In this document: in pieces, positions 43,906 through 53,883 of the stretch | Layout: every line of letters begins with the position of its first letter | Numbering within the stretch: position 1 is the stretch's first letter | NCBI RefSeq assembly: GCF_009917385.1 | Contig: NZ_QWLJ01000027.1 | Coordinates: forward strand, 1-60,871 | DNA length: 60,871 nt | Source of the DNA: Roseburia sp. 1XD42-34 | Lineage (GTDB): Bacteria; Bacillota; Bacilli; Bacillales; Amphibacillaceae | Direction: 5' to 3' | Program-made: the position numbers and the translations under genes | The notes under the pieces: model-generated | What the model was told of the DNA's origin: nothing | The model's input: the letters and a program-made list of their open reading frames with translations, nothing else | The model's database searches: none

Positions 43906-44652
43906 TTACTCACCAAAAGGGTTCCTTTTGCGATATACCTCATATAATAGTAGACTGCATGCAACCGAAGCATTCAGAGAAGATACCTTTCCTTTCATCG
44001 GCAGGCTAACCGTCCAATCACATTTTTTCTTCACTAAATGACTGATCCCTTTTCCTTCATTTCCAATAACGATAGCAAGCGGCAACGTACCTTCTAGCTG
44101 TCGATAATCCTCTGTTGCGTTTGCTTCCGTTCCTACTACCCAAACTTGACGTTCTTTTAGTTCCTCAATGGTGTTAGCTATATTCGTTACGCGAACAACT
44201 GGAACATGCTCTATCGCTCCAGCAGCTGTTTTGGCTACGGTTGCTGTTAATCCTACCGAGCGACGCTTCGGAATAATCACACCATGCGCGCCGACAGCAT
44301 CTGCCGTTCGTAAGATAGACCCTAAATTATGCGGGTCCTCCAATTCATCTAGGATAAGAAAAAAAGCAGCTTCATTTTGTTCTTCAGCTCGCTGAAATAG
44401 GTCATCTAGTTCTGCATATTCATAAGAAGCAACATAAGCAACCACCCCTTGATGACTTCCCCCTTTAGATAACTGATCGATTTTATGCCTGGGAACTTTT
44501 TGAACAATGGTTCCTGCTGATTTTGCTAATTGAAAAAACGTTGCTTGTACTGAGGAATTTAAATGTTCTGATACAAGCACTTTATTAATGGATCTGCCAG
44601 ATTTTATCGCTTCGATAACTGGGTTTTTACCCATGATTAGTTCCTGATCCAT
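43906..44652 (-). CDS. rlmB: TrmH/SpoU-family 23S rRNA 2'-O-methyltransferase RlmB
   Basis: 248 residues: N-terminal substrate-binding domain and SPOUT knot with [29 protein letters not shown] and [15 protein letters not shown]. Expected to methylate G2251-type ribose. ATG at 44652 overlaps the end of mrnC; a second ATG (codon 7) is a possible start. Confidence 0.93.
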   Translation of the reverse strand: MDQELIMGKNPVIEAIKSGRSINKVLVSEHLNSSVQATFFQLAKSAGTIVQKVPRHKIDQLSKGGSHQGVVAYVASYEYAELDDLFQRAEEQNEAAFFLILDELEDPHNLGSILRTADAVGAHGVIIPKRRSVGLTATVAKTAAGAIEHVPVVRVTNIANTIEELKERQVWVVGTEANATEDYRQLEGTLPLAIVIGNEGKGISHLVKKKCDWTVSLPMKGKVSSLNASVACSLLLYEVYRKRNPFGE

Positions 44653-45052
44653 GCTCTGTTCCCCTCCTTTCTGTTAACTGAATTGCCTCTTGGATCAGCT
44701 GTTCAAGCCGCTGTAAATGGTTTGCTAAATAAAGATATCCAATTAATGCTTCGAATGCTGTACTATAGCGATACGTTTGTACACGAATGTTTTTAGGAGT
44801 AGAACCGGACTTTGCATTCCGCCCTCTAGCGACGACTCGTTCCTCTTCTTGTGTTAGTTTGCCCGTTTCTAACCAGTGTAGTACCACAGCTGCTTGCGCT
44901 TTTCCTGACACATACTGAATGGCCTTTTGATGTAATTGCTGTGGCTTTACTTGGCCTTGATGTAGGAGATGCTCTCTTATATATAATTCATAAACAGCAT
45001 CTCCCATATAAGCAAGGGCAAGACTTTTCATTTGTTTTACATCTATATCCAT
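44627..45052 (-). CDS. mrnC: Mini-ribonuclease 3
   Basis: 141 residues: an RNase III catalytic domain without dsRNA-binding domain ([39 protein letters not shown]). Matures 23S rRNA ends in Bacillus. ATG at 45052 follows GAGGG at 8 nt; the frame could begin at 45073 but without a good site. Lies 5 bp after cysS and overlaps rlmB by 26 nt. Confidence 0.94.
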   Translation of the reverse strand: MDIDVKQMKSLALAYMGDAVYELYIREHLLHQGQVKPQQLHQKAIQYVSGKAQAAVVLHWLETGKLTQEEERVVARGRNAKSGSTPKNIRVQTYRYSTAFEALIGYLYLANHLQRLEQLIQEAIQLTERRGTEHGSGTNHG

Positions 45053-45057
45053 GATGC

Positions 45058-46458
45058 TTACCCTCTTTTCCATCTTACTCCTTGTGGGGTATCCTCTAAA
45101 ATGATATTTTTCGCCTTTAGCATATCTCTAATTTCATCTGCGCGAGTAAAATCACGATTTTTCCGCGCGCTGTTTCGTTCTTCGATTAATTGCTCAATCT
45201 CTATATCCAGTAACTCCTGTTCCGTTTTCAGTTCCATACCAAGAACCTTCAAGAATGTTTGAATGACTTTTTGAAACTCTTCAATAACACAACTGCATGT
45301 TTGCTTATGTTGGAGGTATACATTAGCCTCTTTAGCCACTTCAAACAGAACAGAAATTGCATTTGCTGTATGAAAGTCATCATCCATTTCCGCTTCAAAT
45401 AGCTTTTTCCACTGTGCAATCTTTTCCAACCATTCTTCTTTATGATCGACAATATCCAGACTGGAGTCTTTGCGATGCTCTAAATTTAAATAGGCTGTTT
45501 TAATCCGCTCTAAACCATTTTCTGCGCTTTGTAGTAGGTCCTCTGAAAAATTAATTGGATGCCGATAGTGGACACTTAGCATAAAGAAACGAATGACTTG
45601 CGGATCGTACTGCTGAATTAAATCTCGAGCCAATAAATAGTTTCCTAGCGATTTTGACATTTTTTCATTATTTATATTGATATAGCCATTATGCATCCAA
45701 TAATTTGCAAAGGGTTTCCCTGTTAGTGCTTCTGATTGAGCAATCTCATTTTCGTGATGCGGAAAAGCTAAGTCTTGACCACCTGCATGAATATCAATCG
45801 TATCTCCAAGGTATTTTTTCACCATCGCCGAGCACTCGATATGCCAGCCTGGTCGCCCTTTTCCCCAAGGTGAATCCCAAGCAATTTCTCCGTCTTTTGC
45901 TTGCTTCCAAAGCGTAAAATCAAGTGGATCTGTTTTTTTCTCACCAACTTGGATCCGTGCGCCAGACCTCAATTCATCAACTGATTGATGAGATAGCTTT
46001 CCGTACTTACTAAATTTCCGGGGTTTAAAATAAACATCGCCGTCCGCTTCGTAGGCAACCCCTTTTTCAACAAGTGCCTCAATAAAAGCAATGATATCAT
46101 CCATTGTTTCCGTTACTCGTGGGTTGTGTGTTGCCTCTTTAACACCCAAAGCCCCAACATCTTCCAGATAAGCAGAAATAAAGCGGTCTGCTACCTCTGG
46201 CACTTCTTTGCCAAGCTCCTTGGCGGTACGGATCAGCTTATCATCCACATCTGTAAAATTCAGCACATAGTCTACTTCAAACCCTTTGTATTCCAAATAT
46301 CGTCTAACTGTATCAAAAACAATCGCTGGTCTGGCATTACCAATATGAATATAGTTATATACCGTCGGCCCACAAACATACATGCTTACTTTTCCTGGTA
46401 CTATCGGCTTAAATATTTCCTTTTTACGAGTTAATGTATTATATATTTTAATGGACAT
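45058..46458 (-). CDS. cysS: Cysteinyl-tRNA synthetase
   Basis: 466 residues: class I synthetase with [11 protein letters not shown] (HIGH motif), zinc-site residues including Cys29 and ECS, and KMSKSLGN. Charges tRNA-Cys. The start overlaps cysE by 11 nt; both are under the T-box upstream of cysE. Confidence 0.96.
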   Translation of the reverse strand: MSIKIYNTLTRKKEIFKPIVPGKVSMYVCGPTVYNYIHIGNARPAIVFDTVRRYLEYKGFEVDYVLNFTDVDDKLIRTAKELGKEVPEVADRFISAYLEDVGALGVKEATHNPRVTETMDDIIAFIEALVEKGVAYEADGDVYFKPRKFSKYGKLSHQSVDELRSGARIQVGEKKTDPLDFTLWKQAKDGEIAWDSPWGKGRPGWHIECSAMVKKYLGDTIDIHAGGQDLAFPHHENEIAQSEALTGKPFANYWMHNGYININNEKMSKSLGNYLLARDLIQQYDPQVIRFFMLSVHYRHPINFSEDLLQSAENGLERIKTAYLNLEHRKDSSLDIVDHKEEWLEKIAQWKKLFEAEMDDDFHTANAISVLFEVAKEANVYLQHKQTCSCVIEEFQKVIQTFLKVLGMELKTEQELLDIEIEQLIEERNSARKNRDFTRADEIRDMLKAKNIILEDTPQGVRWKRG

Positions 46459-47110
46459 CGTGTTTTTCTCCTTCTTTTAATTTTGCTATTTCTGCTTTTA
46501 ATTCATCAATTTCCCTTTGTAAATGTTCGCAACGGTTAGCGACTGGATCTGGTAACTGATGATGATTCAAATCTTTGGTTACCTTTTCACCACGATGTTT
46601 AACCACTTTTCCAGGTATACCTACTACTGTAGCATGGTCCGGCACATCTTTCAGCACAACAGAACCTGCCCCTACTTTTGCACATTCGCCAACCGTTATT
46701 GAACCAAGTACTTTGGCGCCTGTTGCAATAAGCACATTATCCTTAATTGTTGGATGCCGTTTGCCTTTTTCTTTTCCAGTACCGCCTAAAGTAACCCCTT
46801 GAAAAATGGTTACATTATCGCCTATTTCACATGTTTCACCAATGACTACGCCCATGCCATGGTCTATAAATAAACGCCTACCAATGATTGCTCCTGGATG
46901 GATTTCAATCCCTGTTAAAAAGCGGTTCAACTGTGATATGACACGGGCAATAAAGAACATTTTTCGTTTATAAAATGCATGAGCAATTCGATGCCACCAG
47001 ACAGCGTGAAGACCTGAATATGTTAAGAAAACTTCAAAATAAGAACGAGCTGCTGGATCCTGTTCAAACACCACATCCATATCTTCCTTCACTCGTTTCC
47101 AAATGCTCAT
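46448..47110 (-). CDS. cysE: Serine O-acetyltransferase
   Basis: 220 residues: left-handed beta-helix with hexapeptide repeats ([43 protein letters not shown]). Makes O-acetylserine, the cysteine precursor. Forms a cysE-cysS unit; its mRNA is led by a cysteine T-box, with about 315 nt of repeat-containing leader after the T-box terminator. Confidence 0.95.
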   Translation of the reverse strand: MSIWKRVKEDMDVVFEQDPAARSYFEVFLTYSGLHAVWWHRIAHAFYKRKMFFIARVISQLNRFLTGIEIHPGAIIGRRLFIDHGMGVVIGETCEIGDNVTIFQGVTLGGTGKEKGKRHPTIKDNVLIATGAKVLGSITVGECAKVGAGSVVLKDVPDHATVVGIPGKVVKHRGEKVTKDLNHHQLPDPVANRCEHLQREIDELKAEIAKLKEGEKHDVH

Positions 47111-47426
47111 CAGTTGACCTCCCTATTATTGTAAGTAATTATCAAGCGAATCCCTAACCAGTAGGGGTTTTTATCCCCTTTAATTGTAGTAGCGCAAGGG
47201 GTATGACCTAAAGGTTTCTGAATGAATCGTGCATTTAGTAGCTGTTATCTCCTACTTAGACTTGTTCCGTACGCACTCTCCAACCTTGGTAGTGAGAGAC
47301 TTACAGCACGTTATATATGAGAGATATGAAGGATATTGTTTTGCTTAGATAAACCTTTTATTAGTGACAAGTTAAATCGCGCAAACACATGCACTAGCCT
47401 AGTTTTACTTCTTATAACATGAAAAT
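47111..47426. repeat. T-box-to-cysE spacer carrying a family-B repeat
   Basis: No gene. A repeat unit at about 47192-47290 matches that at 24598 (shared blocks TATGA-CTAAAGG, GCTGTTA-CTCC-ACTT-GACTTGTTCCG). It lies inside the transcribed leader between the T-box and cysE. A small CCCTA/TAGGG stem at 47144-47166 is visible near cysE. Confidence 0.6.
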
Positions 47427-47673
47427 AAGCGTCTCTGGGTTCATACTCAGAGACGCTTACGTGCGCGGTTCCACTCTGTTTGAAGGATAATAATCATCCT
47501 TCCAACTCAGACTTATAACGGTAAGCGCCGCCGTTATGTACTTACATTCCATAACGGACTCTTGAGGAGCACTTCAAAAACAATGCTAAAAACCACTTTC
47601 AGCCAAGGTGATTCTCTCTGTGTTAGCGAATTGCTTCTTACTTTCCCTCGTCATCGTTCCTTATTTGTTGTGT
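47427..47673 (-). promoter_or_regulatory. T-box riboswitch, cysteine-specific
   Basis: The T-box sequence AGAGTGGAACCGCGC (47463-47477) precedes a strong terminator stem (AAGCGTCTCTG / CAGAGACGCTT, 47427-47458). Stem I shows GAGGGAAAGTA on the 5' side and GAAGTGCTCCTC on the 3' side; the specifier triplet TGC (47569-47571) codes Cys, in keeping with cysE-cysS downstream. Uncharged tRNA-Cys should promote read-through. Confidence 0.92.
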
Positions 47674-47679
47674 AGTAAT

Positions 47680-47708
47680 ACTATATTACATTTTCCATAA
47701 GTTGTGAA
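47680..47708 (-). promoter_or_regulatory. Promoter of the cysE T-box transcript
   Basis: TTCACA (47703-47708) and TATAGT (47680-47685) with 17-bp spacing, overlapping the gltX stop region. It separates cysE-cysS control from gltX. Confidence 0.65.
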
Positions 47709-47711
47709 TCA

Positions 47712-49181
47712 TTACGCTTCAAGCTTTTTTAAAACTGTATCCAAATGGCTAATCACAGTTTCTTTCCCGAGCAGTTCAATAGCCATGGGCAATTCTGGTC
47801 CATGTGTCTGTCCTGTTGTTGCCACACGGATTGGCATAAATAGCTTTTTGCCTCGGTGACCGGTTTCCTTTTGGGTCGCTTTAATTTGCGCTTTAATAGA
47901 AGGAGCCGTAAAATCATCCAAATGAATTAACTTGTCTGTGAAAACTTGCAACACTTCTGGAACTTGCTCGCCTTCAAGTACTTCCCAAGCAGCATCATCA
48001 AAAGTAAGCTCTTTGGAGAAAAACATTTCCGTTAATTCTACGATTTCTGCCCCGTATCGCAATTGCTCTTTATATAAAGCAATCACCTTCTCCGCCCATT
48101 CTCTTCTAGCATGATCTATATCTTTTGGCAGTTTGTCTGCTTTTACTAAATGTGGCATCGCCAAGTCAATCACTTCTGATAAATCGGCTGCTTTAATATA
48201 TGCATTGTTCATCCACTTCAATTTATGACGATCAAATATTGCTGCTGAAGTAGATAAACGTTCTGGATCGAATATATCAATTAATGTTTGTTTATCAAAG
48301 ATTTCCTCTTCGCCAACTGGTGACCAACCTAACAATGCAATAAAATTAAACAAAGCCTCGGGCAAATAGCCCAAATCATGATATTGCTCAATAAATTGAA
48401 TAATATGCTGATCACGCTTGCTCAATTTTTTCCGTTCTTCATTAAGAATAAGCGTCATATGCCCAAACGTCGGCGGCTCCCAATCAAATGCTTCATAGAT
48501 CATCATTTGCTTTGGGGTATTGGATATATGCTCCTCACCACGTAAAACGTGTGTAATTTCCATTAAATGATCATCGACAGCAACTGCAAAGTTATACGTT
48601 GGAATACCATTTTTCTTCACGATAACCCAATCACCAAAATCACTCGATTCAAAAGTAATATCGCCTCTTACGATATCATTAAATGTATACGTTTTATTTT
48701 CCGGAACCCGCATGCGAATGCTTGGCAATCGTCCTTCCTTTTCAAAAGCAGCGATTTGTTCCGCGGTTAAATCACGATGAGCACCGGAGTACTTCGGAAC
48801 CTGACCATTAGCTCGTTGCTGTTCTCTTTCTGCCTCAAGCTCTTCTTCCGTCATATAGCATTTATAAGCCAAGCCTCTTTCTAACAGTTTCTCCACATAT
48901 TTTTGATATATATCGAGACGCTCCATTTGGCGGTATGGTCCGTAGCTTCCACCTACATCTGCTCCCTCATCCCACTCAACACCCAACCATTTTAAAAATT
49001 TCAGCTGGCTTTCTTCTCCACCAGCTACATTTCGTTTATCATCTGTGTCTTCAATACGAATGATCATTTTCCCGTTAAAATGTTTCGCATATAAATAATT
49101 AAATAATGCTGTACGTGCGTTTCCAATATGCAAATGACCTGTTGGACTCGGTGCATACCGTACACGAACCTGATTTGTCAT
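47712..49181 (-). CDS. gltX: Glutamyl-tRNA synthetase
   Basis: 489 residues from ATG 49181 ([20 protein letters not shown]), preceded by AAAGGGG. HIGH motif in [14 protein letters not shown]-type motif KLSKRD. In Bacillaceae the enzyme is usually non-discriminating and feeds GatCAB with Glu-tRNA-Gln; that is family knowledge. ispD and ispF, expected just before it, are missing. Confidence 0.96.
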   Translation of the reverse strand: MTNQVRVRYAPSPTGHLHIGNARTALFNYLYAKHFNGKMIIRIEDTDDKRNVAGGEESQLKFLKWLGVEWDEGADVGGSYGPYRQMERLDIYQKYVEKLLERGLAYKCYMTEEELEAEREQQRANGQVPKYSGAHRDLTAEQIAAFEKEGRLPSIRMRVPENKTYTFNDIVRGDITFESSDFGDWVIVKKNGIPTYNFAVAVDDHLMEITHVLRGEEHISNTPKQMMIYEAFDWEPPTFGHMTLILNEERKKLSKRDQHIIQFIEQYHDLGYLPEALFNFIALLGWSPVGEEEIFDKQTLIDIFDPERLSTSAAIFDRHKLKWMNNAYIKAADLSEVIDLAMPHLVKADKLPKDIDHARREWAEKVIALYKEQLRYGAEIVELTEMFFSKELTFDDAAWEVLEGEQVPEVLQVFTDKLIHLDDFTAPSIKAQIKATQKETGHRGKKLFMPIRVATTGQTHGPELPMAIELLGKETVISHLDTVLKKLEA

Positions 49182-49205
49182 GATTCTTCCCCTTTCTATA
49201 ATCAA

Positions 49206-49544
49206 ACAATGAAAATGAATTCAGTAACCGTCTTATGCTCCAGATAGTTAGCTAGTCACAGCAACTATCGTCACTGCACAGTTAACGTCTCTTGAACAAT
49301 TTTTAAGGCTTTTTATACGGTGTATGATGGTTTCCCACCCACCCCGTGTATGCTATTTTTCCTTATAGAAGGCAAAAAGTATAAAGTAAACCCTCCATCA
49401 ACGGGAGCTCTTTGTCCCCACCAAGCTAGCACACAGGGGAAATACCTAAAGATCTCTGAAAAAAATCGATTATTTGCCTTATAAGCTACGTGAGAGATAT
49501 AAAATGATTTTCCATATTAAATTATACTTTTCTTGTCCGTATAA
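49206..49544. other. gltX upstream gap with no gene
   Basis: About 400 bp in all with the terminator to its right. A weak family-B-like stretch (AATACCTAAAGATCTCTGAA at 49441-49460) is present. In B. subtilis ispD and ispF occupy this place; no remnant of either is recognisable. No convincing promoter found. Confidence 0.5.
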
Positions 49545-49577
49545 CAAAAGTGATAACAATCACTGTTATCACTTTTG
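49545..49577. terminator. Symmetric hairpin after yacL
   Basis: Perfect 14-bp arms CAAAAGTGATAACA and TGTTATCACTTTTG with loop ATCAC, 27 bp after the yacL stop codon. Works as a terminator in either direction in principle, though the T-tract is within the stem. Confidence 0.65.
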
Positions 49578-49603
49578 CCTATCCTTTATAAGTTATACCC
49601 TTT

Positions 49604-50701
49604 TTAGAGTGCTTTTTCAAGTAATTTTGGTTTCGCAAAAATCATTCTACCAGCCGATGTTTGCAACACACTTGTAATTAGCACTTCAATAGTTTTGCCG
49701 ATATAGTTTCTTCCTTCTTCAACAACAATCATTGTTCCATCATCAAGGTAAGCGATCCCTTGATTATGCTCTTTCCCATCTTTAATGACATGTACCGTCA
49801 ATTCTTCACCAGGTAATACGACTGGCTTCACAGCATTAGCCAAATCGTTAATATTTAAAACTGGAACACTTTGCAAATCACATACTTTATTTAAGTTAAA
49901 ATCATTAGTCACAACAATACCATTGATCACTTTTGCCAACTTAATTAATTTGCTGTCCACTTCATGGATGTCTTCAAAATCGCCTTCATAAATTTCAACT
50001 TTTACAGGTAGATCTTTTTGGATTCGATTTAAAACGTCTAAACCTCTACGACCTCGATTTCGTTTTAATACGTCCGAGGAATCTGCAATATGCTGTAACT
50101 CACCAAGAACAAATTGCGGAATGACTATTGTTCCTTCAAGGAAATTCGTCTGGCAAATATCAGCGATCCGACCGTCTATAATAACGCTTGTGTCCAATAT
50201 TTTTGCTTTTGGCTGTATAGGGGAATTACTCGTATCACCTTCAGACACTTTCCGCTTCTCTTTTTCCTTTCGATTAATATTAAATAAATTAACAATCTCT
50301 TCACGCCGGCGAAACCCGACTTGAAATCCTAAATAGCCTAATAAAACCGTTACAAACAGTGGAAGAGTTTGAGAAACTAATTTAATGTTAATATCTCCTA
50401 TAGGTATGGTAATTAGAAATGCAATAAACAGACCAGCCATAAGCCCTAACGTTCCTGAAAACAAATCACCTGCAGGCAGGCGAATAAGTGCTTCCTCTAC
50501 CCATTTTAAAAACCCTACAATATAATCGACAAGCCAATATGATATGAGAAAGAAAATAATAGCACCGACTATCATTCCCACATACGGAGAAAGTATCCAG
50601 TTAGAATCGGCAATATTTAATAGTGCTAAAAAAACAGGAACATAAAGATAACCAATCGTTCCTCCTAAAATAAGAAAAAGCAAATGAACAATCTTTTTCA
50701 T
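49604..50701 (-). CDS. yacL: PIN-TRAM domain membrane protein (YacL)
   Basis: 365 residues: four N-terminal membrane helices (about 1-130), a PIN nuclease domain with acidic residues in [15 protein letters not shown] and [10 protein letters not shown], and a C-terminal TRAM domain (about 295-355) that may bind RNA. ATG at 50701 or TTG two codons earlier, both after AGGAGG. Predicted RNase at the membrane; substrate unknown. Its usual neighbour disA is absent. Confidence 0.9.
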   Translation of the reverse strand: MKKIVHLLFLILGGTIGYLYVPVFLALLNIADSNWILSPYVGMIVGAIIFFLISYWLVDYIVGFLKWVEEALIRLPAGDLFSGTLGLMAGLFIAFLITIPIGDINIKLVSQTLPLFVTVLLGYLGFQVGFRRREEIVNLFNINRKEKEKRKVSEGDTSNSPIQPKAKILDTSVIIDGRIADICQTNFLEGTIVIPQFVLGELQHIADSSDVLKRNRGRRGLDVLNRIQKDLPVKVEIYEGDFEDIHEVDSKLIKLAKVINGIVVTNDFNLNKVCDLQSVPVLNINDLANAVKPVVLPGEELTVHVIKDGKEHNQGIAYLDDGTMIVVEEGRNYIGKTIEVLITSVLQTSAGRMIFAKPKLLEKAL

Positions 50702-50713
50702 CAGCAATGCCAC

Positions 50714-51154
50714 CTCCTAACTTATATTATTGCCTAAGATGAAAAAAAATAATCCTTGAAAGATAATAAAAAGAAATAATTTCTATATCGATTCGCATTG
50801 CGAATTCCAACGGAAGAAAAAGCTGAAAACCTTATTTATAATAACTAACCGCTATAACCTATATACAATCCATACATAAATTGAGAATTCATTTCAGTTA
50901 CGCTTTTCCTTAACACCTAATAAGTTCTAAATCAAGACTTTATATCTAGAATTCTTGAAAATTAGCAATGCGACCCACACGCTTTCTTTTGTATTACCCC
51001 TAATATATATTCGTGCCATAGATTGGCTTATCGTTCTTGTAGTAACTGTGTTTGTTTGGAATAAAAGCAGTGAACAAAAAAGGATACTTTTTCCGGACAT
51101 TTAAATTAAACATATTAACCCATATGATTTTATGATCATAATAAAAAACAAAAC
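50714..51154. other. radA-yacL gap: expected disA absent
   Basis: 441 AT-rich bases without a credible frame. In most Bacillaceae disA (c-di-AMP synthase) fills this position; no DisA-like motif (such as DGA or RHR) is readable in any frame here. A few short A/T stems only. Confidence 0.6.
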
Positions 51155-52528
51155 TTATCTATTTACTCCGATTTGTAATGCTTCCTGTACGGAATTCACT
51201 CCAATAATTTCAATGTTATTTGGAGTTGTCCAGCCACCTAAATTATTTTTAGGACAAATTACTCGTTTAAATCCTAGCTTTGCAGCCTCTTGAACGCGCT
51301 GTTCAATTCGAGAAACTCGCCTTATCTCACCAGTCAAACCGACTTCACCAATAAAAATATCTTCCGGTTTTGTTGGTTGATCACGGAAACTTGAAGCGAT
51401 ACTAACAGCAATCGCTAAATCAATGGCAGGTTCATCTAGCTTAACACCGCCAGCCACTTTTATATACGCATCCTGATTTTGCAGCATTAACCCAACCCGC
51501 TTTTCCAACACCGCCATCAAAAGAGGAACGCGATTCTGATCTACTCCCGTCGCCATTCTACGTGGATTACCAAATGCAGTAGGGGAAATTAATGCTTGTA
51601 TCTCAACCAGTACTGGCCTTGTTCCTTCCATGGAAGCTACTACAGTAGACCCGGATGCACCTTGTGAGCGCTCTTCCAAAAATATCTCAGATGGATTTAA
51701 AACCTCGCGCAACCCTTCCTCTTTCATTTCAAAAATACCCATTTCATTCGTACTACCAAATCGATTCTTCACGCCCCGTAATATTCGATACGTATGATGA
51801 CGTTCCCCTTCAAAATAAAGTACAGCATCAACCATATGCTCCAAAAGCCTTGGTCCTGCAATTGAGCCCTCTTTTGTCACATGTCCCACTATAAATATCG
51901 GTATACCGTTTGTTTTAGCTAGTTTCATCAATTCAGAGGTACATTCTCTCACTTGGGAAACGCTCCCCGGAGCACTTGTGATTTCTTCACGATAGATGGT
52001 TTGAATCGAATCAATAACGACAAACGATGGTTTTATGGTTTCAATTTGATTTGCTATATCCAATAAATTCGTTTCTGCTAATACATATAATGAATCGGAA
52101 GTAACACCTAAGCGATCTGCACGCAACTTCGTCTGTCTCGTTGATTCTTCTCCAGAAATATATAGTACGGATAAGCTTTTATCTGCCAATTGTGATGATA
52201 TTTGTAATAATAAAGTAGATTTACCAATTCCGGGATCTCCACCGATTAACACAAGGGATCCTGGTACAATACCGCCACCGAGCACACGATTAAACTCTTT
52301 CATACTTGTTATTATCCTCGGTTCTTGTTGCGATTTAATTGCGGTTATTTTCTCAGGCTTTCCAACTGATCTATACCCAGTATGAAAAGCTTGTTTTTGT
52401 CTGCCACCAGTGATTTCTATTTCTTCTACGAATGTATTCCAATTATTGCAACCAGGACATTTCCCAAGCCACTTTGGTGCTTCATAGCCACATTCCTGAC
52501 AAACAAATTTCGTTTTTCGCTTCGCCAA
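51155..52528 (-). CDS. radA: DNA repair protein RadA
   Basis: 457 residues: N-terminal zinc finger ([18 protein letters not shown]), RecA-like ATPase with [10 protein letters not shown], the RadA-specific KNRFG motif, and a C-terminal Lon-like domain. A branch-migration helicase in recombination. Start ATG 52528. In the ctsR-clpC-radA region but 1.3 kb from clpC. Confidence 0.95.
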   Translation of the reverse strand: MAKRKTKFVCQECGYEAPKWLGKCPGCNNWNTFVEEIEITGGRQKQAFHTGYRSVGKPEKITAIKSQQEPRIITSMKEFNRVLGGGIVPGSLVLIGGDPGIGKSTLLLQISSQLADKSLSVLYISGEESTRQTKLRADRLGVTSDSLYVLAETNLLDIANQIETIKPSFVVIDSIQTIYREEITSAPGSVSQVRECTSELMKLAKTNGIPIFIVGHVTKEGSIAGPRLLEHMVDAVLYFEGERHHTYRILRGVKNRFGSTNEMGIFEMKEEGLREVLNPSEIFLEERSQGASGSTVVASMEGTRPVLVEIQALISPTAFGNPRRMATGVDQNRVPLLMAVLEKRVGLMLQNQDAYIKVAGGVKLDEPAIDLAIAVSIASSFRDQPTKPEDIFIGEVGLTGEIRRVSRIEQRVQEAAKLGFKRVICPKNNLGGWTTPNNIEIIGVNSVQEALQIGVNR

Positions 52529-53216
52529 CTTACCACTACCCTTTCACTTATCTATTATATACGATTTTAGCAACCAAAAAGTTACAGGTTCCTATCAATT
52601 TGGCTACATATTCCATAGTCCTGCCACAAATCTAACCTCTACCGTCGTTTAATGCCATCTAATTCATTTCAGATCAATCTGTTTATACATATATGAATAT
52701 CACGTTTTACCCTTATTTTTATTAGTTTAACATATTTTAGTGATAAAAAAATGGTCCGCATCATCTATTATTTTGTATATAGAACAGGTCGATCTACCTA
52801 ATTCATAACTACTTTTACTTTTTAATCATTTATCCCGAATTATTCATACCTCTAAACTGAGCGTAGAAAAAAATGAAGAGAATGGATAACCAACAAAAAT
52901 AAGCCAAATAGAATTTATATGATCTTTACTCCATGTATGCCTCCCATATTACAAAAACGCTTGTTGTTGGGTATACGAATCCCTTGGACTTTATATCATT
53001 ATTTTTACATATAATGATAGAGAAATATAATGACGTTTTATCAAAAAGTCATGCAATCGCTGCGGAAAAACACTACACTTTCCATGGGCTGGCGCTCAGC
53101 ATCCTCGAAAAAAAGTTTCCGCTTTTTTCCTGCGGGGTTTTCCCACTACGCTTTCCCACAGGAGTCTCCGTGTTTTTCCTCCAATATCTTTATCATTTTA
53201 TTTTAACGGAATTTGC
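52529..53216. repeat. Gene-free region with a degenerate GC-rich repeat (53076-53180)
   Basis: AT-rich intergenic DNA. At 53076-53180 the stretch TTTCCATGGGCTGGCGCTCAG ... GTTTTCCCAC ... CCCACAGGAGTCTCCGTGTTTT is a degraded copy of a dispersed Bacillaceae repeat that I recognise from memory (full copies read like GCGGGGTCTC...CCCGCAGGAGTCTCCGC). A 128-codon plus frame across it is not a real gene. Confidence 0.5.
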
Positions 53217-53568
53217 TTACGCTTTGTTTTCCGGAAAACAAAGCGTACGGTACCAATTCGTTAAGTTATACGCTAATAGGCTCATCATCATTCTCGTATC
53301 ATTTCTACCAAAAGAATGACTGCTCGTGCGATCAAAATAAAACCCATTCTTGTCTTCCTCAATAGTTTTCCATCATTCCCCTTTTTTGATATGTTTGAAC
53401 AATCGCTTTCGGAGTAAACATATCTCCTATATTTGTAATGAAAAAGGCATGCGTAAATTCACCATCGGCCATGCGATTAAATAAGTATCTTTCTTTGTTT
53501 AGACCATGATTTGCTTGATAACTGTAACAGAAATGGATTCTTTTTTCATTTATTTGATGAAGGGCCAA
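53217..53568 (-). pseudogene. C-terminal fragment of an IS1380-type transposase, frameshifted
   Basis: Minus-strand translation gives EFTHAFFITNIGDMFTPKAI...QKRGMMENY, then after a one-base shift near 53359 IEEDKNGFYFDRTSSHSF and RMMMSLLAYNLTNWYRTLCFP to a stop at 53217. The RG-MEN-IKE-KNGF and MMMSLLAYNL blocks are typical of IS1380-family DDE transposases. The N-terminal half and IS ends are gone. Assigned by motif memory only. Confidence 0.75.
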
Positions 53569-53883
53569 ATTGCCTTCGCTCCTTCGTACGTAACATTTGG
53601 TAGTTTCAAGTTATATCTGTGAAAATTCAGGATTATAAATTTTGCTAATATAAAAAACTAAGGTTTCATGTATTTTTGATTAGTTTAAGTAAAAATTTAA
53701 CAAATATACAATACAAAAAAGTAAGAAAGTTGCTGTTAATTTGGCAGTTGTGTCTGAAGTGTTACTATTGGGAAACTACTATCACGTCTATCCAATTCCT
53801 AAAAAAACTCCCCCCGTAGACTTATTGTTCCCACGGAAGGATCGTTTTTTACGGAAGGTCTGTTCACATTTTCCTTGAGGAAA
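53569..53883 (-). terminator. clpC downstream gap with terminator (53801-53840)
   Basis: The minus strand carries CCTTCCGT ... ACGGGGGG followed by AGTTTTTTT, a stem with G-U pairs that should end the ctsR operon. A second CCTTCCGT copy lies just upstream. The rest of the gap shows nothing. Confidence 0.6.

Noticed and set aside
52933..53319. 128-codon plus-strand frame in the radA-clpC gap
   Set aside because: It runs across a degraded non-coding repeat and antisense to the IS1380-type transposase fragment; no ribosome-binding site and low-complexity hydrophobic composition.
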